From: Ravibacter sp964559125
GTDB taxonomy: Bacteria; Bacteroidota; Bacteroidia; Cytophagales; Spirosomataceae
Assembly: GCA_964559125.1 (NCBI GenBank)
Contig: CAZLGW010000003.1
Location: 62,001-126,000 of the forward strand
Reading direction: 5' to 3'
DNA: 64,000 nucleotides
Position numbers and translations under genes: made by a program. Numbering within the stretch: position 1 is the stretch's first letter; each line of letters opens with the position of its first letter. The notes under the pieces were generated by a model. It had not been told where the DNA came from. It ran no database searches and saw only the letters and a list, made by a program, of their open reading frames with translations. This document shows, piece after piece, positions 9,637 through 17,248 of this stretch.

Positions 9637-11088
9637 CTACAGCGGTCCTGGTATTGAGGGGTCATCAACATTGGAAGATGTCTCCCGGTTATTAAGTAAA
9701 AAGACGAGATCTCCATTCTTCATGGCATCGCCGACTTTGCTACCCCAGTAGAAAATGCCGGCACCTCCGTTCTTGTGGGAGTCATAGATCTGTAGCCCGA
9801 CGGCGTTATTCTTTTTATCCATAATCGTGGCTGGATCCAGGTTTTCTCTCGCTTCATGCGCTTCTCCCAATTGCCGGGATATCTCCCGGCCAAACGACAC
9901 TGCATCAAAAATTCTGAACAGCGCGTGTTTAAAGGCATTGCCTTTACAGACGGAACAGTCTTTGGCATGATTACTTTGAAAATAAGCCTGAGTAGCCGAA
10001 GTAGCAGAATAAGCATTAGCTCCGTACCTCAGTACATTCAGCCGGTATTTGATCATGTTGCCGCCTGAATATTCCCACAACACATCTTTTTCCGCTTTAT
10101 TAAACCTCCCTTTCAACCCTTTTATTTCGTTTTCAATAAATTCCAAAGCCACTGATTTCTTCACTTTGATCCAATCGGTTATTGCGTCGATATCTTGCTG
10201 GGAAAAAGTCTCTAAATATTCGATTTCTTCCCGGCTGAATTGGATATTATGATGCACACTGGCTTCAAAAATGAGCGAAAGCACCTTGCCTGATATAAAC
10301 GAGTTTAACAATATATCAAGCTTTTCCTGTCCCAGGGTTATGGAGAAAGGAGAGTTTATATAGGGACTGAAACCGGTGAAGGGGGTAATAGAAGGATTGC
10401 CGGGAAGCGGTCCTTTTACCGGCGATCCGCCGGGTCCGCCGCCACCTCCGGTAGACGGCAGGTTATGGTCAAAATCAGGAAGACAAGTCAGAACAGTGCC
10501 GACATATTCCCAGCAGTAACCATCTCTGGCGGTTCTGTCTATACAATGGTTTATCCACTTGTCGGCAACTCCGCAGCCGGATGTTCTGCTGCCTGAATGG
10601 CCGGCCTGGTCGACGGCGGGTGATCCCGAAAGGGTCTGATCCCCGATCTTCCATACACTCCGGAGCTTCATTCGGTGGGGATCAAAGAAATATACCGATC
10701 TTTTACCGGGAAACCCGTCGCTCTCCTCTGCCATCATACTTCCCTCGATATGGCCCTGGTCGTTCAAGTAGAAGATCAGCTTCGGGTTTTCCAGCCTCCT
10801 TGCATCATCGAGCCCGGCGGCATTACCGGCAATTTTCAGGTCTCCTTTTGGATTATAAAGCGGTACTGCGATCAGTTTTTGTCCTTCAAATATCGCAACA
10901 CCGGCAGCCTGCCATAAAACGGAATAGTCCCGGAGGATATCGGAAGGCTGTCCCTCCAGCCAGATCCGGCTTTCTTCAGGAGTGAGTTCTTTTTTTTCGG
11001 GAGGAGAGATGAGCGTTTCTTTCCCCGGCTTTTCGCAACTGACTGCCAATAGGAGGCCAGCCAGCAAAGTATAGTGTTTTGCTTTCAT
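9637..11088 (-). CDS. Lipoprotein with C-terminal DUF6973-like domain
   Basis: 483 residues. The N-terminus (LLAGLLLAVSCEKPG) is a lipoprotein signal with cysteine at position 19. A middle region is rich in glycine and proline (LPSTGGGGGPGGSPVKGPLPG) and looks like a linker. The C-terminal part carries the pattern DCSVCKGNAFKHALFRI, LGEAHEAREN and MDKKNNAVGLQIY, which matches my memory of DUF6973: a conserved N-A-x-x-H-A, a G-x-x-H-E and a D-x-x-N-N-x-x-G. That domain is found at the end of secreted and toxin-like proteins, but its activity is not something I can state. The small membrane gene downstream could be its partner. Confidence 0.72.
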   Translation of the reverse strand: MKAKHYTLLAGLLLAVSCEKPGKETLISPPEKKELTPEESRIWLEGQPSDILRDYSVLWQAAGVAIFEGQKLIAVPLYNPKGDLKIAGNAAGLDDARRLENPKLIFYLNDQGHIEGSMMAEESDGFPGKRSVYFFDPHRMKLRSVWKIGDQTLSGSPAVDQAGHSGSRTSGCGVADKWINHCIDRTARDGYCWEYVGTVLTCLPDFDHNLPSTGGGGGPGGSPVKGPLPGNPSITPFTGFSPYINSPFSITLGQEKLDILLNSFISGKVLSLIFEASVHHNIQFSREEIEYLETFSQQDIDAITDWIKVKKSVALEFIENEIKGLKGRFNKAEKDVLWEYSGGNMIKYRLNVLRYGANAYSATSATQAYFQSNHAKDCSVCKGNAFKHALFRIFDAVSFGREISRQLGEAHEARENLDPATIMDKKNNAVGLQIYDSHKNGGAGIFYWGSKVGDAMKNGDLVFLLNNRETSSNVDDPSIPGPL

Positions 11089-11323
11089 GCTTACAGGTGA
11101 TTTTTGAGTAATAGTAATGTCGACTCAAAGATTGCCTGCTGAATAATGAAAGTGTCACTTGAAAATCGGGGATCTTACATTTTCGGCGCGTATATGTTGG
11201 ATATCAGATAAATGTATGGTAATATTATGCATCCCGTTTGGTGCAGGCCGGGAGAACGACGACGTCAGGCCTGTATCCGGGCGGCATACTATATTAATCT
11301 TTAATCAATTTTACATGCGTACT

Positions 11324-11629
11324 ATGGATTCAAAAATCAACGCCCGTATACGGCAGACCCGCCTGATGAAAGGATATTCCCAGGAATATATGGCCTACCG
11401 GCTGAATATCAGCCAGCAATCCTACAGCCGGATGGAGAGCGGACGGCAGGATTTAAAAATCATGCAGTTGAAAACAATAGCCGAAGTGCTGGAAATTCCC
11501 CTGACAGATTTGTTGTCAGGCTATTCCCGTCAATATGCTCCTGTAGACAACGAAAGCGTGATGCCGCTGCTTAATGAGTTGGAAAGCGTTCTGAAAAGAC
11601 TGATGCTCGCCGGCAAAGCTCCGTCGTGA
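11324..11629 (+). CDS. XRE-family helix-turn-helix transcriptional regulator
   Basis: About 101 residues from the ATG at 11324 (MDSKINARIRQTRLMKGYSQ); an ATG three codons earlier at 11315 is equally possible, and the longer open frame upstream lacks family similarity. Residues 6-60 form a classic HTH_3 domain: RQTRLMKGYSQEYMAYRL, then NISQQSYSRMESGRQ, and LKTIAEVLEIPLTDLL. The C-terminal tail of about 35 residues may dimerise. It is divergent from the lipoprotein gene at 11088, with 235 bases between, and could control it. No ligand domain is present. Confidence 0.85.
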   Translation: MDSKINARIRQTRLMKGYSQEYMAYRLNISQQSYSRMESGRQDLKIMQLKTIAEVLEIPLTDLLSGYSRQYAPVDNESVMPLLNELESVLKRLMLAGKAPS

Positions 11630-11644
11630 CCGGCTGCCGCCACA

Positions 11645-12052
11645 CTACCTGAAACGGTATCTTATACCCCAGCTTCCTCTTATTACAGGGGTTTCTTCTT
11701 CCTGGATAAAAAGCGGGGTCAGCTCTATGTGAAAACCCAGTTTTTTTGCATTGAACGGAAAGATGTGAACACCGATCGGGGCCACCAGCCCGGCAGCTGT
11801 GTTGACGCGTCCGCCCAGACCGGCATATACTTCCACGTCGTCCTTGTCAATAAACTGATAGGTGGCTACAGCTTCGACAGATATGTCGTCCAGGTATGTG
11901 TCCGTCCCCAGGCGGAGCTCCGGAAGAAACTTGCCGGCAATCTCATAATTAAAGCCGATAAACGGCATGTTGGATTGATGAAAGCTTACTCCGAACTGGG
12001 CAAACGAAGGAACAGACAACAGGTATAGTACAACGGCAAAAATCTTTTTCAT
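11645..12052 (-). CDS. Small outer-membrane beta-barrel-like protein, function unknown
   Basis: 135 residues with a signal peptide (MKKIFAVVLYLLSVPSFAQ). The mature part alternates polar and hydrophobic residues, has regularly spaced aromatic and glycine residues, and ends in GSWGIRYRFR with a terminal aromatic/basic pattern typical of small outer-membrane barrels of Bacteroidota. No enzymatic motif is visible. It converges with the XRE gene (stop codons 15 bases apart) and lies downstream of the ceramidase-like gene, separated by a large inverted repeat that may end that transcript. Confidence 0.72.
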   Translation of the reverse strand: MKKIFAVVLYLLSVPSFAQFGVSFHQSNMPFIGFNYEIAGKFLPELRLGTDTYLDDISVEAVATYQFIDKDDVEVYAGLGGRVNTAAGLVAPIGVHIFPFNAKKLGFHIELTPLFIQEEETPVIRGSWGIRYRFR

Positions 12053-12128
12053 GCTCTTTAACAGATTGTGTGAAATTATTCACTTTAACGATATAGGTCG
12101 TTGTAATGTTATATACTTTATATTTTCA

Positions 12129-12203
12129 CCACAAAGGCGCGAACGACACAAAGATATCACAAAGGATAACTCTGTGATTCTCTGTGTCCTTCGTGCCTTG
12201 TGG
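12129..12203. repeat. Large imperfect inverted repeat of the CACAAAGG / CCTTTGTG type
   Basis: The left arm (12129-12164, starting CCACAAAGGCGCGAACGACA) and right arm (12170-12203, ending TCCTTCGTGCCTTGTGG) pair over about 34 bases with a few mismatches and a five-base loop. It begins 14 bases after the ceramidase-like stop codon (minus strand), so it could act as a transcript end or RNA-stabilising hairpin. Sequences built from CACAAAGGCACGAAGGACACAAAG are known as dispersed repeats in several bacterial phyla; this looks like such a copy. Confidence 0.7.
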
Positions 12204-12216
12204 CTGGCGTTGTCTT

Positions 12217-13947
12217 TTAATATCCTTTCGATTGTATATGGTTCACGACCCTGTCGAGAATATCCAGCGGGAAAGGGGAAGGCATACCATACCAGAAATA
12301 CGAGGCTTCGCCTTCATACACTTTGGCCCGGATATGCCTTTCTACCGGAAGATAGCTGGATACATCGTTGCAGTAGCCGGCCACAGAGACCAGCTTATCG
12401 GGCCATATTTTTTTGATGGCCAAACCATATTCCGTAACGACTTCCCTGGAGAGGCCTATTAACTTCCATTGGCCTATATTCAATGTTTGAATATAAATGG
12501 GCATATATTTCGGCATCTTGTTGTCGCGGTGGTATGAAAGCATCAGGTCAGCCCAGGCTACGTCCCTTTCAGGTTCCATCTCCGGGCCCAATGCGACATT
12601 CTTAGCCCTGAATTCTTCTAATTCGGACTTACTCATAGGGTTTGTAGGGATCAGCAGCGAATCCATTTTAAAGACAATACCTCCGTTGAGCGTGGTCATA
12701 GAGCTGTTGAGCACTTTCATGACGTCGTCGGCCAGCTTAGCCCCCGATATTTCCGGCTCGTCTACCGGGTTGATGTCACCCGCACATCCCTGCATAAACA
12801 GCGCCATGGTGGGCATCGCCGCATTTTTTTCCACGGCGCTTCGCATAAAACCCGGATAGTTGCTGCTGATCGTAAAATGCCTGATCCCTTTTGTGCCGAA
12901 AACCGGATGGCAGCCAGTCAAAGCCAGCACAGCCTGTTTTTTCTCATCGGTGCTGACTATCCTGAGAACATCCACAGTGTTGTCATAGGGTTCTGTTGAG
13001 CCCGGATTCCGCCTGTTGGCACCGATTGCGGTACTACCTCTTCCAAAAGATAAACGAGCCGGGAAGAGCTTTGAGCACGCCTCAACACCCGCTTTGATCA
13101 TAGCCGGTTTGACTACCTTTTCCATATAGTTGACATCCGGGTACCGGTTGTGAGGCGCCCATGGGATCCATCTTTGCGTGCCCGGGATGAAATGAGTATG
13201 CGAGGCATTGATCAGGATAGCTTCCGCGGGTAAACCTGTTTTCCTTGAAATTGATGCCTTTACGTTATCGATCATATCAGAATTGAAGCCGCAAAGATCC
13301 ATGCAGATGATCAGGACTTTCGCATCGCCGTTCTGAATAGCGACGGCCCTGGCGTAGGAATGCTCCTCTTTCTGCCCGTGTATAAGGGAGGCCGAAAACA
13401 GGGAATCGGATTCGTTGACGGCAAAAAGTTTGCGATTCTCTGTGTATAAATGGTGGATATTGACCTTCCGGATTACCCCATTGTAGTAGAGGGCCCGGTT
13501 CCAGCCATTTTCAGGATTGTCGATATGGAATTTGTAAAGAGTGTCGGTGCCGGTGCAGCCATATACATAAGGGTGCTGAACCACAAAGCTCTTCAGATTT
13601 TTCAGAGGCGGGGCCGGTACCCATCCGGTCTGGCGGCTTCCCGACCGGTTATATTCGAGTAATCCGGGCTGGTTAAGCCTGTATTGTATACCTTCTTCTT
13701 TTATAGCTTTCTGTCGTTTTACCCGCCGGGCGAGCCGGGAGTCAGGGCCGATGACGCCTTCCGGGTTCCATTGCACCGCAAATCTTCCGGCCCAGGGACC
13801 GGCATAGCCTGCTAACGCTACAGAAAAGGATTCATCGCCTGGTTCGATGCTCACGCTCGACATCCCTGCCCGGAAGCTATCCTGGGCCAGGCAAACCCCT
13901 GTACCCAGCAGAAAGGTCAGGATCAGCGGAAATAATCTAATACGCAT
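12217..13947 (-). CDS. Neutral/alkaline non-lysosomal ceramidase-like secreted hydrolase
   Basis: About 576 residues from the ATG at 13947, where a signal peptide begins (MRIRLFPLILTFLLGTGVCLAQ); the frame is open further upstream but that part has no family match. Family motifs are NASHTHFIPG, giving zinc-binding histidines, GCHPVFGTKG, and MQGCAGDINPVD, the stretch around the catalytic serine/water site in neutral ceramidases. The C-terminal beta-domain of full ceramidases seems short or absent, so only the N-terminal catalytic domain is supported. In Bacteroidota such proteins often sit in glycan loci and their true substrate may be another amide. It lies 38 bases after the DegT-type gene and is probably co-transcribed with it. 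Confidence 0.8.
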   Translation of the reverse strand: MRIRLFPLILTFLLGTGVCLAQDSFRAGMSSVSIEPGDESFSVALAGYAGPWAGRFAVQWNPEGVIGPDSRLARRVKRQKAIKEEGIQYRLNQPGLLEYNRSGSRQTGWVPAPPLKNLKSFVVQHPYVYGCTGTDTLYKFHIDNPENGWNRALYYNGVIRKVNIHHLYTENRKLFAVNESDSLFSASLIHGQKEEHSYARAVAIQNGDAKVLIICMDLCGFNSDMIDNVKASISRKTGLPAEAILINASHTHFIPGTQRWIPWAPHNRYPDVNYMEKVVKPAMIKAGVEACSKLFPARLSFGRGSTAIGANRRNPGSTEPYDNTVDVLRIVSTDEKKQAVLALTGCHPVFGTKGIRHFTISSNYPGFMRSAVEKNAAMPTMALFMQGCAGDINPVDEPEISGAKLADDVMKVLNSSMTTLNGGIVFKMDSLLIPTNPMSKSELEEFRAKNVALGPEMEPERDVAWADLMLSYHRDNKMPKYMPIYIQTLNIGQWKLIGLSREVVTEYGLAIKKIWPDKLVSVAGYCNDVSSYLPVERHIRAKVYEGEASYFWYGMPSPFPLDILDRVVNHIQSKGY

Positions 13948-13985
13948 AGATGCTTTGATGTTTGTAATAAACAGGATGACATTTT

Positions 13986-15350
13986 TCAGATTTTTGCCAG
14001 CTCCGGGGCATATTTCCTGATCTTTATAATAGCTTCGGCTATCTGGTCCATATCTTTCCTCGAGCCCAGCAACATGGTTTGGAAAAGCCATACCGCTTCG
14101 TTCTGAGTGAGATAATCGTTCTTCGGACACCGGTTCTGGTCAACCCAGTCTTTCATTCTTTTCTCTCCGTAGATTTTGAGATAATGGCGGTTAGCGGCCA
14201 ATCCGGTGACGTATGCCTCACTGTTCATCTGGCCATAGCCGGGTGAATTCGGGATGCCTTCTGCGGAGAGTGCCTGAAGGAATTTTTCGCGCGGGAGACC
14301 TGCAAACTGGTTTTTGTCGTAGCGGAACATATACAGGTGATAGGCGCTCATGGTTGTCCCGTCGTATAGCTTTGCCGGGGTAATACCCGGGATCTCTCCC
14401 AGTATTTTATTGAGGTACATGGCGTTTTCCCACCTGTGCCGGGTCTGATCGGCCAGACGGGTCGTTTGCGCCCTCAGGAGATTTCCCTGGAATTCTGTCA
14501 TCCGGAGGTTCGTTCCTCTCGTTCCCGTACTTCCCGGAAGGAAACCGGACGTACTTCCTCCGCGCCCCTGGTTATGAAAAGTGTAGCAGGTTTTGGCAAA
14601 ATTGTCGTCGTTTGTAATGATGGCACCGCCTTCCCCGGAATTCAGGTTTTTGCTTGACTGGAAACTGAAGGCCCCGGCAAGTCCGTATGTGCCTACTTTC
14701 TTTCCTCTCCATTCGGCCATATGGGCCTGGCAGGCATCTTCTATCACCGGGATGTTGGCCTGCCTACCTATCGGGATGATCGCGTCGAGGTCGGCAGGTG
14801 ATCCCGCTATGTGGACGGGGATGATCAGTTTTGTTTCTTTTGAAATGGCCTTTTTGATTTTAGACGCATCGATCTGGAAGCTTTCCGGGTCGGTATCTAC
14901 AAATATCGGCAGCGCATAATTTAATGTAACGACGTTGTAGGTCGCAATAAACGTATATACAGGAATGATCACTTCATCGCCGGGGCCGATATCGAGCGCA
15001 CCCAGCATAGTGTAAAGCGCACTGGTACCGCTCGATACACCGAGGGTATGCTTTACTCCCATAAGCTCGCTGTGCTCTTTTTCAAATTTACCCACTACGC
15101 TATTGCCGTGCAGCCTTCCCCAGTTCTTACTTTCGAGGGCTTCAGTCAACGCAGTATGTTCGGTCCGGTCAAAAACCGGCCATTGGGGAAAATCGCCGGG
15201 GTGAGCCTTGACGCCGCCCAGGAGGGCCGGCTTCTCGTTGGTGGAACCCGCTTTCAGGATCACCGGTGCGCCCAGTCCCGTTCCTATCGCAGCGGCTGAT
15301 AGCGTGTGAATAAATTCTCGCCTGTTGAGCTGATCAATCAATGTCTTCAT
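13986..15350 (-). CDS. DegT/DnrJ/EryC1/StrS-family PLP-dependent aminotransferase with Tat-like export signal
   Basis: 454 residues. The catalytic domain is a complete DegT/AHBA-synthase fold: GVSSGTSALYTMLGALDIGPG, PVYTFIATYNVV, PVIEDACQAH and SFQSSKNLNSGEGG, in which Lys234 is the expected PLP-binding lysine. These enzymes usually transfer amino groups to keto-sugars in the cytoplasm. Here the first 35 residues read as a twin-arginine signal (NRREFIHTLSAAAIGTGLGAP), which points to folded export with cofactor to the periplasm. Neighbours are an exported sulfatase upstream and a ceramidase-like hydrolase downstream. The role outside the cytoplasm is unclear; a scavenging or non-transaminase function is possible. 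Confidence 0.88.
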   Translation of the reverse strand: MKTLIDQLNRREFIHTLSAAAIGTGLGAPVILKAGSTNEKPALLGGVKAHPGDFPQWPVFDRTEHTALTEALESKNWGRLHGNSVVGKFEKEHSELMGVKHTLGVSSGTSALYTMLGALDIGPGDEVIIPVYTFIATYNVVTLNYALPIFVDTDPESFQIDASKIKKAISKETKLIIPVHIAGSPADLDAIIPIGRQANIPVIEDACQAHMAEWRGKKVGTYGLAGAFSFQSSKNLNSGEGGAIITNDDNFAKTCYTFHNQGRGGSTSGFLPGSTGTRGTNLRMTEFQGNLLRAQTTRLADQTRHRWENAMYLNKILGEIPGITPAKLYDGTTMSAYHLYMFRYDKNQFAGLPREKFLQALSAEGIPNSPGYGQMNSEAYVTGLAANRHYLKIYGEKRMKDWVDQNRCPKNDYLTQNEAVWLFQTMLLGSRKDMDQIAEAIIKIRKYAPELAKI

Positions 15351-15438
15351 CAGAGTTAATAGGTAATAAGCTTTAAGTATCCCGTATCCTTCCCGGAATG
15401 ACCGGTTGTATTTTCATTATCCACAGAACCAGCTTCAT

Positions 15439-15490
15439 ATACCTTGTACGGATAGAATTTCTTTCCTGATACCTTATCCCTCATACCTTA
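15439..15490. repeat. Degenerate short repeats of ATACCTTA in the sulfatase-degT gap
   Basis: ATACCTT(A/G) occurs at 15439-15445, 15469-15476 and 15483-15490. The 150-base gap otherwise shows no gene. These look like leftover low-complexity spacer repeats, not a defined site. Confidence 0.4.
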
Positions 15491-15500
15491 CACTTCACCC

Positions 15501-17087
15501 TTACTTCACTGCTATCTCGTCAGGCCAGGGAACCGGCTGTCCGTCCTTTTTCCAGGTAGGGCGCTGCGCTCCGTATTGCCTGAGCCGCTTTGTGAACAAC
15601 CTGGCCAGTTCCCTGGTCTTTTCAGGTTCCAGGGAGGTAAGGTCGCGGAGTTCCCCGATGTCGTCTTTCAGGTTATACAGCTCCAGTTTCCGGGCCCGGT
15701 AGTCGTAAACGAGCTTCCAATCCCCCTTTCTGAACGCACTGGCCCAATGAATATTGGGGCCTTCCTGGGGGATCCAGCGATGAGGGTGATGCCAGATCAG
15801 CTCTCTTGTCCCGTCTTTCAATTCAGGGTTGGCTAACAGCGGGACCATGCTTTTCCCGTCTACACGCTGACGGGTTTTTGCATTCTTTGTACCTGCGATC
15901 TCGAGAATGGTAGGAAAGAGATCTTCAACGATCACATATTGATCGGTATTTTCACCCGCCGGGGTCACTCCGGGCCATTTGGCAAGTAGCGGGATCCGGA
16001 TGCCTCCCTCGTATACGGAGCCCTTTCCGGCTCTCAACGGGAGATTATGCGTATAACCTTCTCCTCCCCGGAGCGGCGCCGTGCTCAGTCCGCCGTTATC
16101 GGAAAGAAAGAAAACCACGGTATTGTCTGCCAGCTGTTCTTTTTCCAGGAAATCCATCAGGTCGCCCAGGCTTTTGTCCATTCCTTCCACCAGCGAGGCA
16201 TAGCTCGCTTCAATGCTGTCCAACCCCATTTTCAGGTATCGGTCTACAAATCGCGGATCAGGGAGTAAAGGCGTATGTACGGCGTAATGAGAAAGATACA
16301 GGAAGAATGGCTGTTCTTCGCTGACAGGCTTTTTTAACGCTTTGAGGGCTTCCATCGTCAGGGCATCGCTGAGAAAGGTCTTCGTGCCATGATAGGCCTC
16401 AAGCCCCGGAACGGCGTTCCGGTTCGGCTTGCCGTTTACCGGTTTATCGTAATTGCTTTCTCCGTAATAGCTGGCGGGATGGCCGATGGAGCTCCCCGCG
16501 ATGTTGACGTCAAACCCCAGATTTATCGGATCGGCCCCGGGTGTACCGCTTGATGCAAAATGTGCTTTCCCGCTGAGGATCGTGTAATACCCCGCCTTTT
16601 TCAGGAGCGAAGGGAGGGCTGTGGCATGAAAAGTATTTTCTACGCCGGCTGCGGGACTCATTCCCTGGATATTCCACGGGACAAAGTTCAGGGTAGTATC
16701 CGGGTAATCGGTGTTGGTATTGGCATTTGGGGAGGTCCAGTGGGTAATGCGGTGCCGTGCAGGGTTTACCCCGGTAATGAGACTGACACGCGAGGGTGTG
16801 CACACGGGGAACGCGTACCCGCCGGTAAATTTCAGCCCCTCCCTCGCGAGCCGCTCCATATTGGGGGTACGGTAGCGTTTGTTAAATTCTGTAGGCCTCT
16901 CCCAGAAAGGTACCGACGTGTCCTGCCAGCCCATATCGTCTACCAGGAAAACCACTATGTTAGGCCTTTTTTTCTCTTGTTTCTTCTTATCCGTCGCCCC
17001 GGAAAGTAAAGGAAGCGAACATACCGCAACCAGTCCGGACAGAAGTGTATATTTCGGAAAAAGAGCTTTCATACTTTGTATGCTCAT
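15501..17087 (-). CDS. Secreted type I sulfatase (formylglycine-dependent)
   Basis: 528 residues with an N-terminal signal segment (LLSGLVAVCSLPLLSG); the ATG at 17072 is an alternative start. The sulfatase domain opens with RPNIVVFLVDDMGWQD, whose Asp50-Asp51 pair binds the metal, and continues to CTPSR at 96-100, where Cys96 is the residue converted to formylglycine (C-x-P-S-R signature). Further hallmarks are SGKAHF, FFLYLSHYAVHTPL and VVFFLSDNGG. It removes sulfate esters from carbohydrates or aromatic compounds in the periplasm or outside the cell. It sits in the uronate/glycan run, which suggests a sulfated polysaccharide, but the exact sulfatase subfamily cannot be fixed here. Confidence 0.93.
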   Translation of the reverse strand: MSIQSMKALFPKYTLLSGLVAVCSLPLLSGATDKKKQEKKRPNIVVFLVDDMGWQDTSVPFWERPTEFNKRYRTPNMERLAREGLKFTGGYAFPVCTPSRVSLITGVNPARHRITHWTSPNANTNTDYPDTTLNFVPWNIQGMSPAAGVENTFHATALPSLLKKAGYYTILSGKAHFASSGTPGADPINLGFDVNIAGSSIGHPASYYGESNYDKPVNGKPNRNAVPGLEAYHGTKTFLSDALTMEALKALKKPVSEEQPFFLYLSHYAVHTPLLPDPRFVDRYLKMGLDSIEASYASLVEGMDKSLGDLMDFLEKEQLADNTVVFFLSDNGGLSTAPLRGGEGYTHNLPLRAGKGSVYEGGIRIPLLAKWPGVTPAGENTDQYVIVEDLFPTILEIAGTKNAKTRQRVDGKSMVPLLANPELKDGTRELIWHHPHRWIPQEGPNIHWASAFRKGDWKLVYDYRARKLELYNLKDDIGELRDLTSLEPEKTRELARLFTKRLRQYGAQRPTWKKDGQPVPWPDEIAVK

Positions 17088-17163
17088 TTTTGTATGAATT
17101 CTGATTTTTACATTATTGCAATAGTCAGCCGGAGACGATACGGCAGGTTGTTTAACCTTTACG

Positions 17164-17187
17164 GTACCAATGTCGTGACAATGGTAC
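17164..17187. promoter_or_regulatory. 24-bp near-perfect palindrome between the Gfo/Idh and sulfatase genes
   Basis: Arms GTACCA-a-TGTC (17164-17174) and GACA-a-TGGTAC (17177-17187) flank a central GT; only one pair is mismatched. It lies 77 bases ahead of the sulfatase start and 62 bases after the Gfo/Idh stop, both on the minus strand. No U-run follows on that strand, so an operator is more likely than a terminator. Confidence 0.45.
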
Positions 17188-17248
17188 GCGGAATATTATT
17201 TTTTTCGAAATAAGAGAGGAACTTTTTGGTCGCAATGTTTAGGCTGCC

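Noticed and set aside
13948..14130. Longer N-terminus for the ceramidase-like protein
   Set aside because: It would overlap the DegT-type gene and bury the signal peptide that begins at 13947.
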